A stretch of DNA of 64,000 bases from Iodobacter fluviatilis (GTDB lineage Bacteria; Pseudomonadota; Gammaproteobacteria; Burkholderiales; Chitinibacteraceae). The stretch lies in the NCBI RefSeq assembly GCF_900451195.1, contig NZ_UGHR01000001.1, positions 434,001-498,000 on the forward strand. Reading direction: 5' to 3'. Below the pieces are notes generated by a model, which did no database searches, had not been told where the DNA came from, and saw only the letters and a list, made by a program, of their open reading frames with translations. This document shows positions 35,638-43,582 of the stretch, one piece after another; position 1 is the stretch's first letter, and each line of letters opens with the position of its first letter. Made by a program: the position numbers and the translations under genes.

Positions 35638-38600
35638 CTAAGTTTGTTCAGCTTTTCTCCGCCTGCCCAGCCACTGCACAAAATCATCCACAAAGGTAAA
35701 TACCACAGGCACCACCAAGAGGCTGAGCAGGGTGGAGGTGATCAGGCCGCCGATCACGGCAATGGCCATCGGCGATCTGAAGCTGGGGTCGATGCCGATG
35801 CCCAGTGCAATCGGTAACATGCCTGCGCCCATGGCGATGGTGGTCATGACGATGGGGCGGGCGCGTTTTAAGCCTGCGTCCATTAGCGCGTCAAAGCGGC
35901 TCATGCCTTCACGGCGGGCGACGATGGCGTATTCCACCAGCAAAATGGAGTTTTTGGTGGCGATGCCCATCAGCATAATCAGGCCAATCAGCGTGGGCAT
36001 GGAGAATGAGCTTTGGGCGATGAGCAGCGCCAAAAATGCACCACCAATGGATAAAGGTAAAGCCGCCAGAATAGTAACGGGCTGCATAAAGTCTTTAAAC
36101 AGCAGCACCAGCACCATATAAATGCAGAGCACGCCGGTGAGCATGGCAATCCCAAAGCTGGCAAAGAGTTTTTTCATTTCTTCTGCATCGCCAAAGGCTG
36201 CACGCTCTACGCCCTTGGGCAGTTGCAGCAGGCTGGGCAGTTGATCGACTTCTGCGCTCACGTCCCCAAGCGAGCGCCCGCTCAGCTCTATATCAAAGAT
36301 CACGTCTCTTGCCCTGTCGTAGCGGTCAATCTGGCTGGGGCCAGAAGACAGCTCAACACTGGCGACTTCGCCCAGCATCACATCGCCATTTTTGCCCGGT
36401 ACTTTCAGCTGTTTGATTTGTTCTAAATCTTTGCGCGTGCTGTCGGGCAGGCGCACAACGATGGGGATTTGCCGCTCGGGAAGATTAAGCTTGGCGACCT
36501 GAGTATCAAAATCGCCGACCGTAGAGATACGAATGGTGTCCGAAATACTGGCAATACTGACGCCTAAATCGGCTGCCCTAGCCAAATCCGGCCGGATGCT
36601 GACTTCGGGGCGCACTAGGCTGGCGCTTGAGGTCACCGCGCCTACGCCTTGAAGGGTGCGCATATCGCGCTCTACATTTTGTGCTGTGGCTACGAGGGTT
36701 GCCGGATCATCACCTAGCAAAATGAGCTGAAATTTTTCACCTGATCCTCCAAGGCCCACGCTCAGGCGTACACCGGGAATATCTTTAAGTAAGTCTCGTA
36801 AACGGGATTCAATAATGATTTTTTTATCCCGCTCAGTGCGCCCGCTCAGCGTTAAGGTGAGATTCGCTTTGTTGACTTCGGTAATGCCCGCAGCAAAAGG
36901 ATCGGCGCCTGCGCCGCCTCCGCCAATGGCGGTATAGATGCGGATCACTGATTTTTCGCCCGCTAACAGCAGGCGGGCGCGTTCGGCTACGCTGCTGGTT
37001 TCTTCCAGCGTGGCACCGGGCGGTAATTCAATTTTAACCAGCGTTTGCGATCGGTCATCGGGCGGAATAAAGCCGGTGGGCAGCAGGGGCACCAGCATCA
37101 GCGAGCCAATAAAAAACAGCAGTGAGAAGAGGGTAGTTAGCTTGCGATGCCTTAAGCACCAGTGTGCCAGCTTCAAATAGGCCTGCATAATGCGGCCTTC
37201 TTTATGTTCGTGGGTGATGGGCTTGAGGATATAAGCCGCCATCATTGGCGTGAGTAAACGCGCCACAATCAGGGATGCCATAACCGCCAGTGCGGCTGTC
37301 CAGCCAAATTGCTTAAAGAATTTTCCAGGCACGCCCGCCATAAAGGCGGTGGGCAAAAATACGGCAACAAGGGCAAACGTCGTGGCGATCACGGCAAGGC
37401 CAATCTCATCCGCTGCTTCCATGGCGGCCTGATAGGGGGATTTGCCCATGCGTAAATGGCGGACAATATTTTCGATTTCTACAATCGCATCATCCACCAG
37501 AATCCCGACAATCAGCGCCAAAGACAGCAGCGTGACCGTATTCAGGCTGAACCCAAGGTAGGCCATGCCAATAAAAGCAGGCAAGATGGAGAGCGGCAAG
37601 GCGGCGGCAGAAACTAAAGTGGCGCGCCAGTCGCGTAAAAACCACCACACCACCAGCACGGCCAGCAGGGCGCCTTCCCATAGCAGCTTCATCGATCCGT
37701 CAAAGGACTCCTGCACCGGCTCGGCCATATTGTAGGCTTCGGTGATGGTGAGGCCCGCGTTGGCGGCTTTGATCTTTTCCAGCGCAGCGTGAATGCCTGC
37801 GGCGACTTCAATCTCACTTGCCCCGCGTGAGCGGCTGATTTCAAAACCCACCACAGGCTTGCCATCAAGGAGGGCAATCGAGCGGCGCTCGGCGGTGGTG
37901 TCGGTAATGGTGGCAACCTGATCGAGGCGGATGCTGCGGCCATCGTTCAGAGGTAGTGTCATCTGGCCTAATTCACCCGCGCTTTGCACGGTAGATAGCG
38001 TGCGGATCGCCTGCTCGCTGCCAATTAAATCGCTGCGCCCGCCGGATGAATCACGCTGAGTTTGTGCAAGGCTGCGGGAAACATCGGCCGCACTGACGTT
38101 GAGTGCGGCCAGCCTTGCAGGGTCGATTTCTACGCGAATTTCCCGGTTGATCCCCCCGACTCGGGAGAACTTGCCCACGCCAGAAACAGAGCGGATTTCC
38201 TTGCTGATTTTGTTATCTACCAGCCAGGAAAGGGCTTCTTCGCCTAAGGAGCCGGATGCAACGGTAAACACCAGAAAGGGCACGCTGGAGAATTCTACCT
38301 TGCCGATAATGGGGTCTTTTAGATCGCTGGGCAGATCACCACGCACCCCGCTGATGGCATTTCGTACGTCTTCTACGGCTTCATTGATGGGTTTTTCAAG
38401 TACAAATTCCACCGTGAGCATAACGGTGCCGTCTTGAATTTTGCTGTAAACGTGCTTGACCCCCTGTAAGGCAGAAACGGAGTTTTCCAGCTTTCTGGCC
38501 ACTTCGCTTTCCAGCTGAGCAGGCGCAGCCCCAGGCTGTATGGCCGTTACCGTGACCATCGGCAGCTCAATATCTGGGAAGTCCTGCACCTTCATGCTTT

Positions 38601-38688
38601 GAAAAGACAGCACACCGGCTAAAGACAGTAAGACAAATAACATAATGGCCGGGATGGGGTTTCTGATCGACCAGGCAGAAAAATTCAT
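35638..38688 (-). CDS. RND multidrug efflux permease
   Basis: A 1016-residue inner-membrane proton antiporter of the HAE1 class, with twelve expected membrane segments and two large periplasmic loops. The start MNFSAWSIRNPIPAIMLFVL and VQDFPDIELPMVTVTAIQPG are typical. The proton-relay helix VDDAIVEIENIVRHLRMGKS and the second-half NSILLVEYAIVARREGMSRF are intact. The adaptor and outer-membrane channel genes lie upstream on the same strand, but a 767-bp gap with repeats D and E separates it from the adaptor. Substrates cannot be told. Confidence 0.95.
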   Translation of the reverse strand: MNFSAWSIRNPIPAIMLFVLLSLAGVLSFQSMKVQDFPDIELPMVTVTAIQPGAAPAQLESEVARKLENSVSALQGVKHVYSKIQDGTVMLTVEFVLEKPINEAVEDVRNAISGVRGDLPSDLKDPIIGKVEFSSVPFLVFTVASGSLGEEALSWLVDNKISKEIRSVSGVGKFSRVGGINREIRVEIDPARLAALNVSAADVSRSLAQTQRDSSGGRSDLIGSEQAIRTLSTVQSAGELGQMTLPLNDGRSIRLDQVATITDTTAERRSIALLDGKPVVGFEISRSRGASEIEVAAGIHAALEKIKAANAGLTITEAYNMAEPVQESFDGSMKLLWEGALLAVLVVWWFLRDWRATLVSAAALPLSILPAFIGMAYLGFSLNTVTLLSLALIVGILVDDAIVEIENIVRHLRMGKSPYQAAMEAADEIGLAVIATTFALVAVFLPTAFMAGVPGKFFKQFGWTAALAVMASLIVARLLTPMMAAYILKPITHEHKEGRIMQAYLKLAHWCLRHRKLTTLFSLLFFIGSLMLVPLLPTGFIPPDDRSQTLVKIELPPGATLEETSSVAERARLLLAGEKSVIRIYTAIGGGGAGADPFAAGITEVNKANLTLTLSGRTERDKKIIIESRLRDLLKDIPGVRLSVGLGGSGEKFQLILLGDDPATLVATAQNVERDMRTLQGVGAVTSSASLVRPEVSIRPDLARAADLGVSIASISDTIRISTVGDFDTQVAKLNLPERQIPIVVRLPDSTRKDLEQIKQLKVPGKNGDVMLGEVASVELSSGPSQIDRYDRARDVIFDIELSGRSLGDVSAEVDQLPSLLQLPKGVERAAFGDAEEMKKLFASFGIAMLTGVLCIYMVLVLLFKDFMQPVTILAALPLSIGGAFLALLIAQSSFSMPTLIGLIMLMGIATKNSILLVEYAIVARREGMSRFDALMDAGLKRARPIVMTTIAMGAGMLPIALGIGIDPSFRSPMAIAVIGGLITSTLLSLLVVPVVFTFVDDFVQWLGRRRKAEQT

Positions 38689-38724
38689 TACTTATCCTTA
38701 AGGGCGTGGCTTAGGGGATTGCTA

Positions 38725-38805
38725 TGTGTTTTTGCAGGGCGGGTGCTTACCCGCCGTTTTCCTATCATTTAATGGCAAAGCTCGGCGGGTTTCACCATCC
38801 AAGCT
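38725..38805. repeat. R5-family GC-rich inverted repeat
   Basis: GCAGGGCGGGTGCTTACCCGCC is followed by GGCGGGTTTCACC. It directly abuts R1 copy D, in the permease-adaptor gap. Confidence 0.5.
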
Positions 38806-38809
38806 AAGT

Positions 38810-38919
38810 AAAGTCAAAAAGATCTTTTTAGTGCCTTCGGCACGTTGATTTTGGAGCGGTAGCCACCGCGGGGGCCTTCCTTTCTTGAACGGCCAAGAAA
38901 CGAAGCCAAAGAAGGCGAC
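38810..38919 (+). repeat. R1-family repeat, truncated copy D
   Basis: Holds the perfect 14-base palindrome AAAAAGATCTTTTT, then the GTGCC/GGCAC, GCGGT/ACCGC and TTTCTTG/CAAGAAA stems, and stops at GAAGGCGA. The GC-rich 3' half is missing. From 38920 to about 39005 a further hairpin-like stretch (GGGTGGGTTAGG with TAACCCGCC) intervenes before copy E. Confidence 0.8.
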
Positions 38920-39021
38920 TCTGACCAGATCATCTTAGGGTGGGTTAGGCCGCACTTGATGCTCATTAGGACGCAAATACATTTCGGCTGTAACCCGCCA
39001 TGACACTTCACCGCTATTTAG

Positions 39022-39288
39022 TAAAAAAACAAACAGGCCTTTTTAGTGCCTTCGGCACGGTGTTTAGGTGCGGGAATCCCCCGCGAAGTCTTTGATTTCT
39101 GCTTCGCCAAGAAAGTAAGCAAAGAAGGCGACCCCACGAAGCACGAAACCCCTCACTGTGGATAATCAACTCGGCGAAAAAGGCTGCTCGGGAGCAAGCT
39201 CGCTACCCCTTTTCCGAAACCCCGAGCTGCTTATTCCTCGCTTCGGCGTGCTTCAAGGGGAGACTCAAGCCCCGTGCCATGAGCTGCG
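39022..39288 (+). repeat. R1-family dispersed structured repeat, divergent copy E
   Basis: A full but divergent copy. The second hairpin reads GCGGG/CCCGC (39070-39084) in place of GCGGT/ACCGC, and the long-range stem reads CCCCACGAAGCACG (39132-39145) with CGTGCTTCAAGGGG (39247-39260) in place of AAACACG/CGTGTTT. Both changes keep pairing. Confidence 0.8.
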
Positions 39289-39354
39289 GAATTAATTTTT
39301 AATGGTTGAGTGCTGACAATAAGTCCAACCCAACTCAACCCAACTCAAAAGTTT

Positions 39355-39446
39355 TTCCTCCGCCTTTGCCTTTCTCCGTGAAACTCTGTGTTCCCTGTGC
39401 CCTCTGTGGTTCAAAATTTAGGTTTTTTGATTTAGGTTTTTTGATT
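39355..39446. repeat. R2-family dispersed repeat with tandem tail
   Basis: CTCCGTGAAACTCTGTGTTC, then CCTCTGTGGTTCAAAATT, then three near-tandem copies of TTTGATTTAGGTTTT-like units. It ends just before the adaptor gene stop. Confidence 0.6.
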
Positions 39447-39455
39447 TGGGTTTTG

Positions 39456-40559
39456 TTATTTAGCAGCCACTACTTTCACCACATCGCCGTCGGCTAAGAA
39501 TCCTGCGCCGCTGGCGATGATTTGGGCGTCTTTGCTGATGCCGCTGACGGCCACGCTTTGGCTGTCTTGCCGGCCTAATGTCACGCGCTGCATTTTGACT
39601 TTGTTGTTGGCTCCCAGCACAAACACATGGGCAAAGCCGTCGCGCATGACGATGCTGTTGCCGGGCAGGGTGAGCACATCGCCCTGGCCGGTTTGTAAAG
39701 CGCCTTTGGCAAACATGCCGGGTTTGGCGGTATCCAGCGAGGCGTTTTGCAGATCCACATACACCAGCAAATTGCGTGTGCGGGCATCCACGGTGGGGGC
39801 GGCTTTGCGGACTTTGCCATTGACCGATTGGCCATTGGGCAGGGTAAGGCTGACTTGCTGGCCGTTTTTGATTCGTGCGCTATCGATTGCGCTGACTTCG
39901 GCCCGCCATTCTAGGCGGCTTTGCCGGATTAATCTGAACAGCTCTTGCCCAGGCTGCACAACCGCACCAACCGTGGCGCTGCGTGCAGAGATCACGCCAT
40001 CATCCGGGGCGCTTACCTGGCTTTGTTTAATACGTAATTGCTGGGCGGCAAGGCGGGCTTTGGCGGCTTGCAGGCGGGCTGCTGCGGCTTGTTCTTGTAA
40101 AACAGATTGCTTAATTTGCTGGCTGCTGAGCGCACCATTGCTATCTAGATTGCGAATGCGTCCGGCGTTATCTGAGGCTTCACTCCATGCCGATTCTGCT
40201 TCTGCCAGAGCGGCTTGCTGCTGAGCCAGTTCGATTTTGAGCGTGTCGCTGGAAAACTGCGCTAATACTTGGCCCCGCTTCACCACATCGCCGATTTGCG
40301 CCTGCACCTCGGCCAGTGCATAGCCGCCAATTTCTGCACCAATGATGGATTCTTGCCATGCTTCAATATTGCCATTGGCACTCACCACTACCGGCCATGT
40401 TTGCTTCGCTGGTGAAACCACCGTTACGGTCATCGCGGGCCGTGTGGCTGCGGTGGCCTTGGCAATGCTTTTAGGCATGGCAATCAGTGCGATCACCCCG
40501 CAAAGCACAAGGCCGGCGCAGATCGCAGTCAGCTTGGGGTGTTGCTTGAGGATACGCAT
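39456..40559 (-). CDS. RND efflux periplasmic adaptor (membrane fusion protein)
   Basis: It links the inner-membrane pump to the outer-membrane channel. I start it at ATG 40559 (367 residues; GGAG upstream); a TTG at 40574 lies over the ribosome site. An N-terminal membrane anchor (HPKLTAICAGLVLCGVIALI) is followed by a lipoyl half-motif (VSANGNIEAWQESIIGAEI), a coiled-coil hairpin rich in Gln/Ala (near residues 110-180) and a beta-barrel (near SRLEWRAEVSAID). It belongs to the HlyD/AcrA family and is 261 bp downstream of the channel gene. Confidence 0.94.
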   Translation of the reverse strand: MRILKQHPKLTAICAGLVLCGVIALIAMPKSIAKATAATRPAMTVTVVSPAKQTWPVVVSANGNIEAWQESIIGAEIGGYALAEVQAQIGDVVKRGQVLAQFSSDTLKIELAQQQAALAEAESAWSEASDNAGRIRNLDSNGALSSQQIKQSVLQEQAAAARLQAAKARLAAQQLRIKQSQVSAPDDGVISARSATVGAVVQPGQELFRLIRQSRLEWRAEVSAIDSARIKNGQQVSLTLPNGQSVNGKVRKAAPTVDARTRNLLVYVDLQNASLDTAKPGMFAKGALQTGQGDVLTLPGNSIVMRDGFAHVFVLGANNKVKMQRVTLGRQDSQSVAVSGISKDAQIIASGAGFLADGDVVKVVAAK

Positions 40560-40672
40560 GGGGTGCAGCTCCAATTTATCGGGGGCATGTTGATGTATTT
40601 ACTATCTGGCGTACGGTGCTTCGGGCACGGCTAAATGTGTTGCTGGCGTTACAAACTGGGCGCTTTGCAGTA

Positions 40673-40758
40673 ATAGGGTGCAAAACGACGAAGTCGTTAC
40701 GCACCGATGGCTGATGCTAAAAAGCCGGTGCAGAAGAAAAGCGACTTGCATACCCTAT
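40673..40758. repeat. R3-family palindromic element, copy 2 (86 bp)
   Basis: Bounded by ATAGGGTGCA and TGCATACCCTAT. Inside are AACGAC/GTCGTT with loop GAA and GCACCG/CGGTGC with a longer loop than in copy 1. It lies between the channel and adaptor genes. Confidence 0.7.
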
Positions 40759-40820
40759 GACAATCGATGGTGTTCTCACGTTTTTCTCAGTGTGCGCTGT
40801 GTTTTTACTGTTCTTCGTGT

Positions 40821-42236
40821 CTACAGATTTTTTTCAATATTCGGCGCTTTTCCGCCCAGCGCTTTGTAAAGTGCAATCCAGTTGGCGCTTTGTTCTCTTT
40901 GCAGAGTAAGCAGGCGGTTTTGGGCGGCCAGCTCGTAACGTTCTATTTCTGCTGTTTGCAGCTGGCTGGCGCTGCCCACTTTATAAAGTGCATGGCTGGC
41001 TTTGAGCTGCACGCGGGCAAGGCTGAGCTGCTGCTGCAGCACTTGGGTGCGGCGCTGGCTGTCATCCAGGCGCAGCATGTTTTCTTCAATTTCACGCACC
41101 GCTAGCCTTGCCAGCTGCTGATAGCTGTAAATCGCTTGCTGATAGCGGGCCATGGCCGCATCTTGTTTGGCGCTCAGCTCACCTGCATTAAACACAGGGA
41201 TATTAAAGTTGATGCCAAACGACCAGTTGCGGCTGTCTAAATTAATGCCTTCACTGAGCTGGCAGCCCACGCAAATCATGCCGAGTAAAGAGGCCGATGG
41301 ATATCGGGCCACTTCTTTGACGGCCACTTCTGCAGCGGCTGTTTCCAGTAATAAGGCGGCGTTTTTAATATCAGGCCGATCTGCAAGCACTTCGGCAGGG
41401 ATGCTTTTAACAGCCAGAGCGGGGCGGCTGGGCATCATGCCTGCTTCTGGCGCAAGCATGGTTTTAAGTGTGTCTTCTTGCATGCCCGTTATGGCCACCA
41501 AGGCTTTGAGCGTAACGCCGCATTGGGTCGCGATATCGCTGGCTTGAAAGCGGGCTTCGGCTTGCTCGTGATCACTTTTGGCCGCATCTACAAGGCTGGC
41601 CAAGCCCACATCCAGCTTGCTGTGCATCAGCTTGGCGTTGAGGATATGGGATTCTAAAATCTGTGTGGATATGGCCTCTTGCCCTTTGCACGCCCGGTAA
41701 GCGGTCAGGGTGTTTGCCAGCTCTGCAGCTAGGCTGGCCGCAGCCTGCTCATAGGCGTTTTCATTGCTGCTTAGGTTGGCATAGACGCCTTGCCGGGCTG
41801 CGGCAATGCCGCCCCAAAGATCAAGCTCCCAGCGAGCATCCAGCCCTGCATTGGCTAAGTTTTTAGCCGATTCCGCATTGGGTAGTGAGTTCATCCCCCG
41901 GCTATAGCCTGCCGTGGCGCTGATATTGGGCCAGAGGTGCGCGCCGATGGCGGCAGCCTCTGCGCGTGCTTCGCTAATTTTGGCCTTGGCCTGCGCAATA
42001 TTGGGGTGTGAGGCGAGTGTGTGTGCGAGTAAAGTATTCAGGCTTGCATCTTGCCAGCTCGCCCAGCTATTTTGTACAGAGACACTACTCTGATGAGGGC
42101 TATTCCATGCACTTGCGGCCGGGGCTAATTCCTGGGGAGTGGGTTTGGGGATATTAACGGCGCAGCCAGTAAGCAGGCTCAGGCTGGCTAAGCAGTGCAG
42201 TTGCTTGATGGTTAGGCTGTGTAATGCAGGCAACAT
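40821..42236 (-). CDS. RND efflux outer-membrane channel lipoprotein (NodT/TolC type)
   Basis: The outer-membrane duct of the efflux system. From ATG 42236 (471 residues) the lipoprotein signal LHCLASLSLLTGCAV gives Cys at about residue 25; a GTG at 42284 would put non-signal sequence in front, so I reject it. Two OEP repeats are visible, each with long Ala-rich helices (LLAHTLASHPNIAQAKAKIS early; LLETAAAEVAVKEVARYPSA later). It is first in the operon OMF-adaptor-permease. The gap 42237-42530 upstream shows nothing recognisable besides promoter space for gmk. Confidence 0.93.
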   Translation of the reverse strand: MLPALHSLTIKQLHCLASLSLLTGCAVNIPKPTPQELAPAASAWNSPHQSSVSVQNSWASWQDASLNTLLAHTLASHPNIAQAKAKISEARAEAAAIGAHLWPNISATAGYSRGMNSLPNAESAKNLANAGLDARWELDLWGGIAAARQGVYANLSSNENAYEQAAASLAAELANTLTAYRACKGQEAISTQILESHILNAKLMHSKLDVGLASLVDAAKSDHEQAEARFQASDIATQCGVTLKALVAITGMQEDTLKTMLAPEAGMMPSRPALAVKSIPAEVLADRPDIKNAALLLETAAAEVAVKEVARYPSASLLGMICVGCQLSEGINLDSRNWSFGINFNIPVFNAGELSAKQDAAMARYQQAIYSYQQLARLAVREIEENMLRLDDSQRRTQVLQQQLSLARVQLKASHALYKVGSASQLQTAEIERYELAAQNRLLTLQREQSANWIALYKALGGKAPNIEKNL

Positions 42237-42530
42237 ACAAAACCCCAGACGACATACGGTTGGAATGATACTATTTTTGGGCACGATTTATGTCCAGCAG
42301 TATGCTAATTGAGTCGCCAGTGTCAGGCAACCAAGGTTTGATTTTTATTAAATATATTTTTATTCTTACAGATAAAGAAATATTATTGCGTATGCAGTGC
42401 ATGCTTATGTTTTAATAAACAGGGCTAATCATTTATCTTGCCCCGTGCTGTAAATTTAAATGTGGCAAGCGCTCGCCTGATTTGGCGTCTAATGCTAATC
42501 TTCGTGTAGTTTTATTACAGGATTTGTTCG

Positions 42531-43145
42531 ATGGCAAAAGGTAATCTTTTTGTGGTGACTGCGCCTTCAGGTGCTGGAAAAACCACACTGGTCGCAGCGC
42601 TTCTTGCCGCAGACCAAAATGTACAGCTTTCAGTATCTTTCACTACCCGTGCCGCGCGCCCAGGTGAAGTAGACGGAAAGGATTATCATTTTGTAAGCCG
42701 TGAAGTGTTTGAGCAAATGATCCATAACGGTGATTTTCTGGAGCACGCCGAGGTGTATGGTAATTATTACGGCACCTCGCAAACATGGATCAATACGGCG
42801 ATTGATACGGGCCGGGATATTCTTTTAGAAATCGACTGGCAGGGGGCTGCACAAGTTCGCCGTCTGTTCCCGGAAGCGATTGGTCTGTTTATTTTGCCGC
42901 CTTCGGTAGAGATTCTTGAGCAGCGTTTGAAAAACCGTGGCAAAGACAGCGATGAAGTGATCGAGCGCCGTATGCGTGTGGCAAAAGAAGAAATCAGCCA
43001 TGTTGAAGAGTTCGATTATGTGATCGTGAACGAGCATATCGATGAAGCCGTGCGCGATATTGTGAGCGCAGTAAGGGCTGAGCGCCTGAAGCTGCATCGT
43101 CAGAGTACGCGTCATCAAACCCTGATCAGCAGCTTAAAAGCGTGA
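42531..43145 (+). CDS. gmk: Guanylate kinase
   Basis: Phosphorylates GMP to GDP. The 204-residue protein has the P-loop APSGAGKTTL at the start, the GMP-binding SFTTRAARPGEVDGKDYHFV, and LEIDWQGAAQVRR. Order gmk-rpoZ-spoT is conserved in proteobacteria and links guanine nucleotide supply to ppGpp metabolism. Confidence 0.98.
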   Translation: MAKGNLFVVTAPSGAGKTTLVAALLAADQNVQLSVSFTTRAARPGEVDGKDYHFVSREVFEQMIHNGDFLEHAEVYGNYYGTSQTWINTAIDTGRDILLEIDWQGAAQVRRLFPEAIGLFILPPSVEILEQRLKNRGKDSDEVIERRMRVAKEEISHVEEFDYVIVNEHIDEAVRDIVSAVRAERLKLHRQSTRHQTLISSLKA

Positions 43146-43324
43146 TGATTCAGCCTGCTGTTACAGGCATTGGCTAGGCTCGCAGTGCTGGCCTGATGGC
43201 GTGATCAGCTGTTTTTTTGCGCAGGTAAGGGCTAATCGCTGACGGATTGCATGGTTTTCTGATAGAATCAAGGGTTAGTCGCACGGTTGTGCGCATCATC
43301 CATATTATTTCCAGGGACAACGCC

Positions 43325-43531
43325 ATGGCTCGAGTTACCGTAGACGACTGCCTCAACCGCATCGAAAATCGTTTTGATTTGACCTTAGCAGCAGCTTATC
43401 GCGCTCGCCAAATTGCAAATGGTTCTACTCCACAGATCGAGCACAATGGCCGTGAAAAGCCAACTGTACTTGCACTGCGTGAAGTGGCAGCAGGTTTGGT
43501 TAGCCGCGATATTCTGATTAAGCGCTCTTAA
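43325..43531 (+). CDS. rpoZ: RNA polymerase omega subunit
   Basis: A 68-residue subunit that helps assemble RNA polymerase and forms part of a ppGpp site. Start ATG 43325: [19 protein letters not shown], then [12 protein letters not shown] and [11 protein letters not shown], all typical. The open frame reaches back to 43247 but that part is not omega sequence. It is followed by a hairpin and then spoT. Confidence 0.97.
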   Translation: MARVTVDDCLNRIENRFDLTLAAAYRARQIANGSTPQIEHNGREKPTVLALREVAAGLVSRDILIKRS

Positions 43532-43540
43532 GCTTCTTCC

Positions 43541-43567
43541 GGCCCGGCTGTATGCCGGGCCTGTTTT
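43541..43567 (+). terminator. Hairpin between rpoZ and spoT (possible attenuator)
   Basis: The perfect 8-bp arms GGCCCGGC and GCCGGGCC (loop TGTAT) are followed by TGTTTT. It lies 9 bp past the rpoZ stop and just before spoT, so it may terminate part of the transcripts and lower spoT expression. Confidence 0.65.
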
Positions 43568-43582
43568 ATTTTGGGCCCGATT

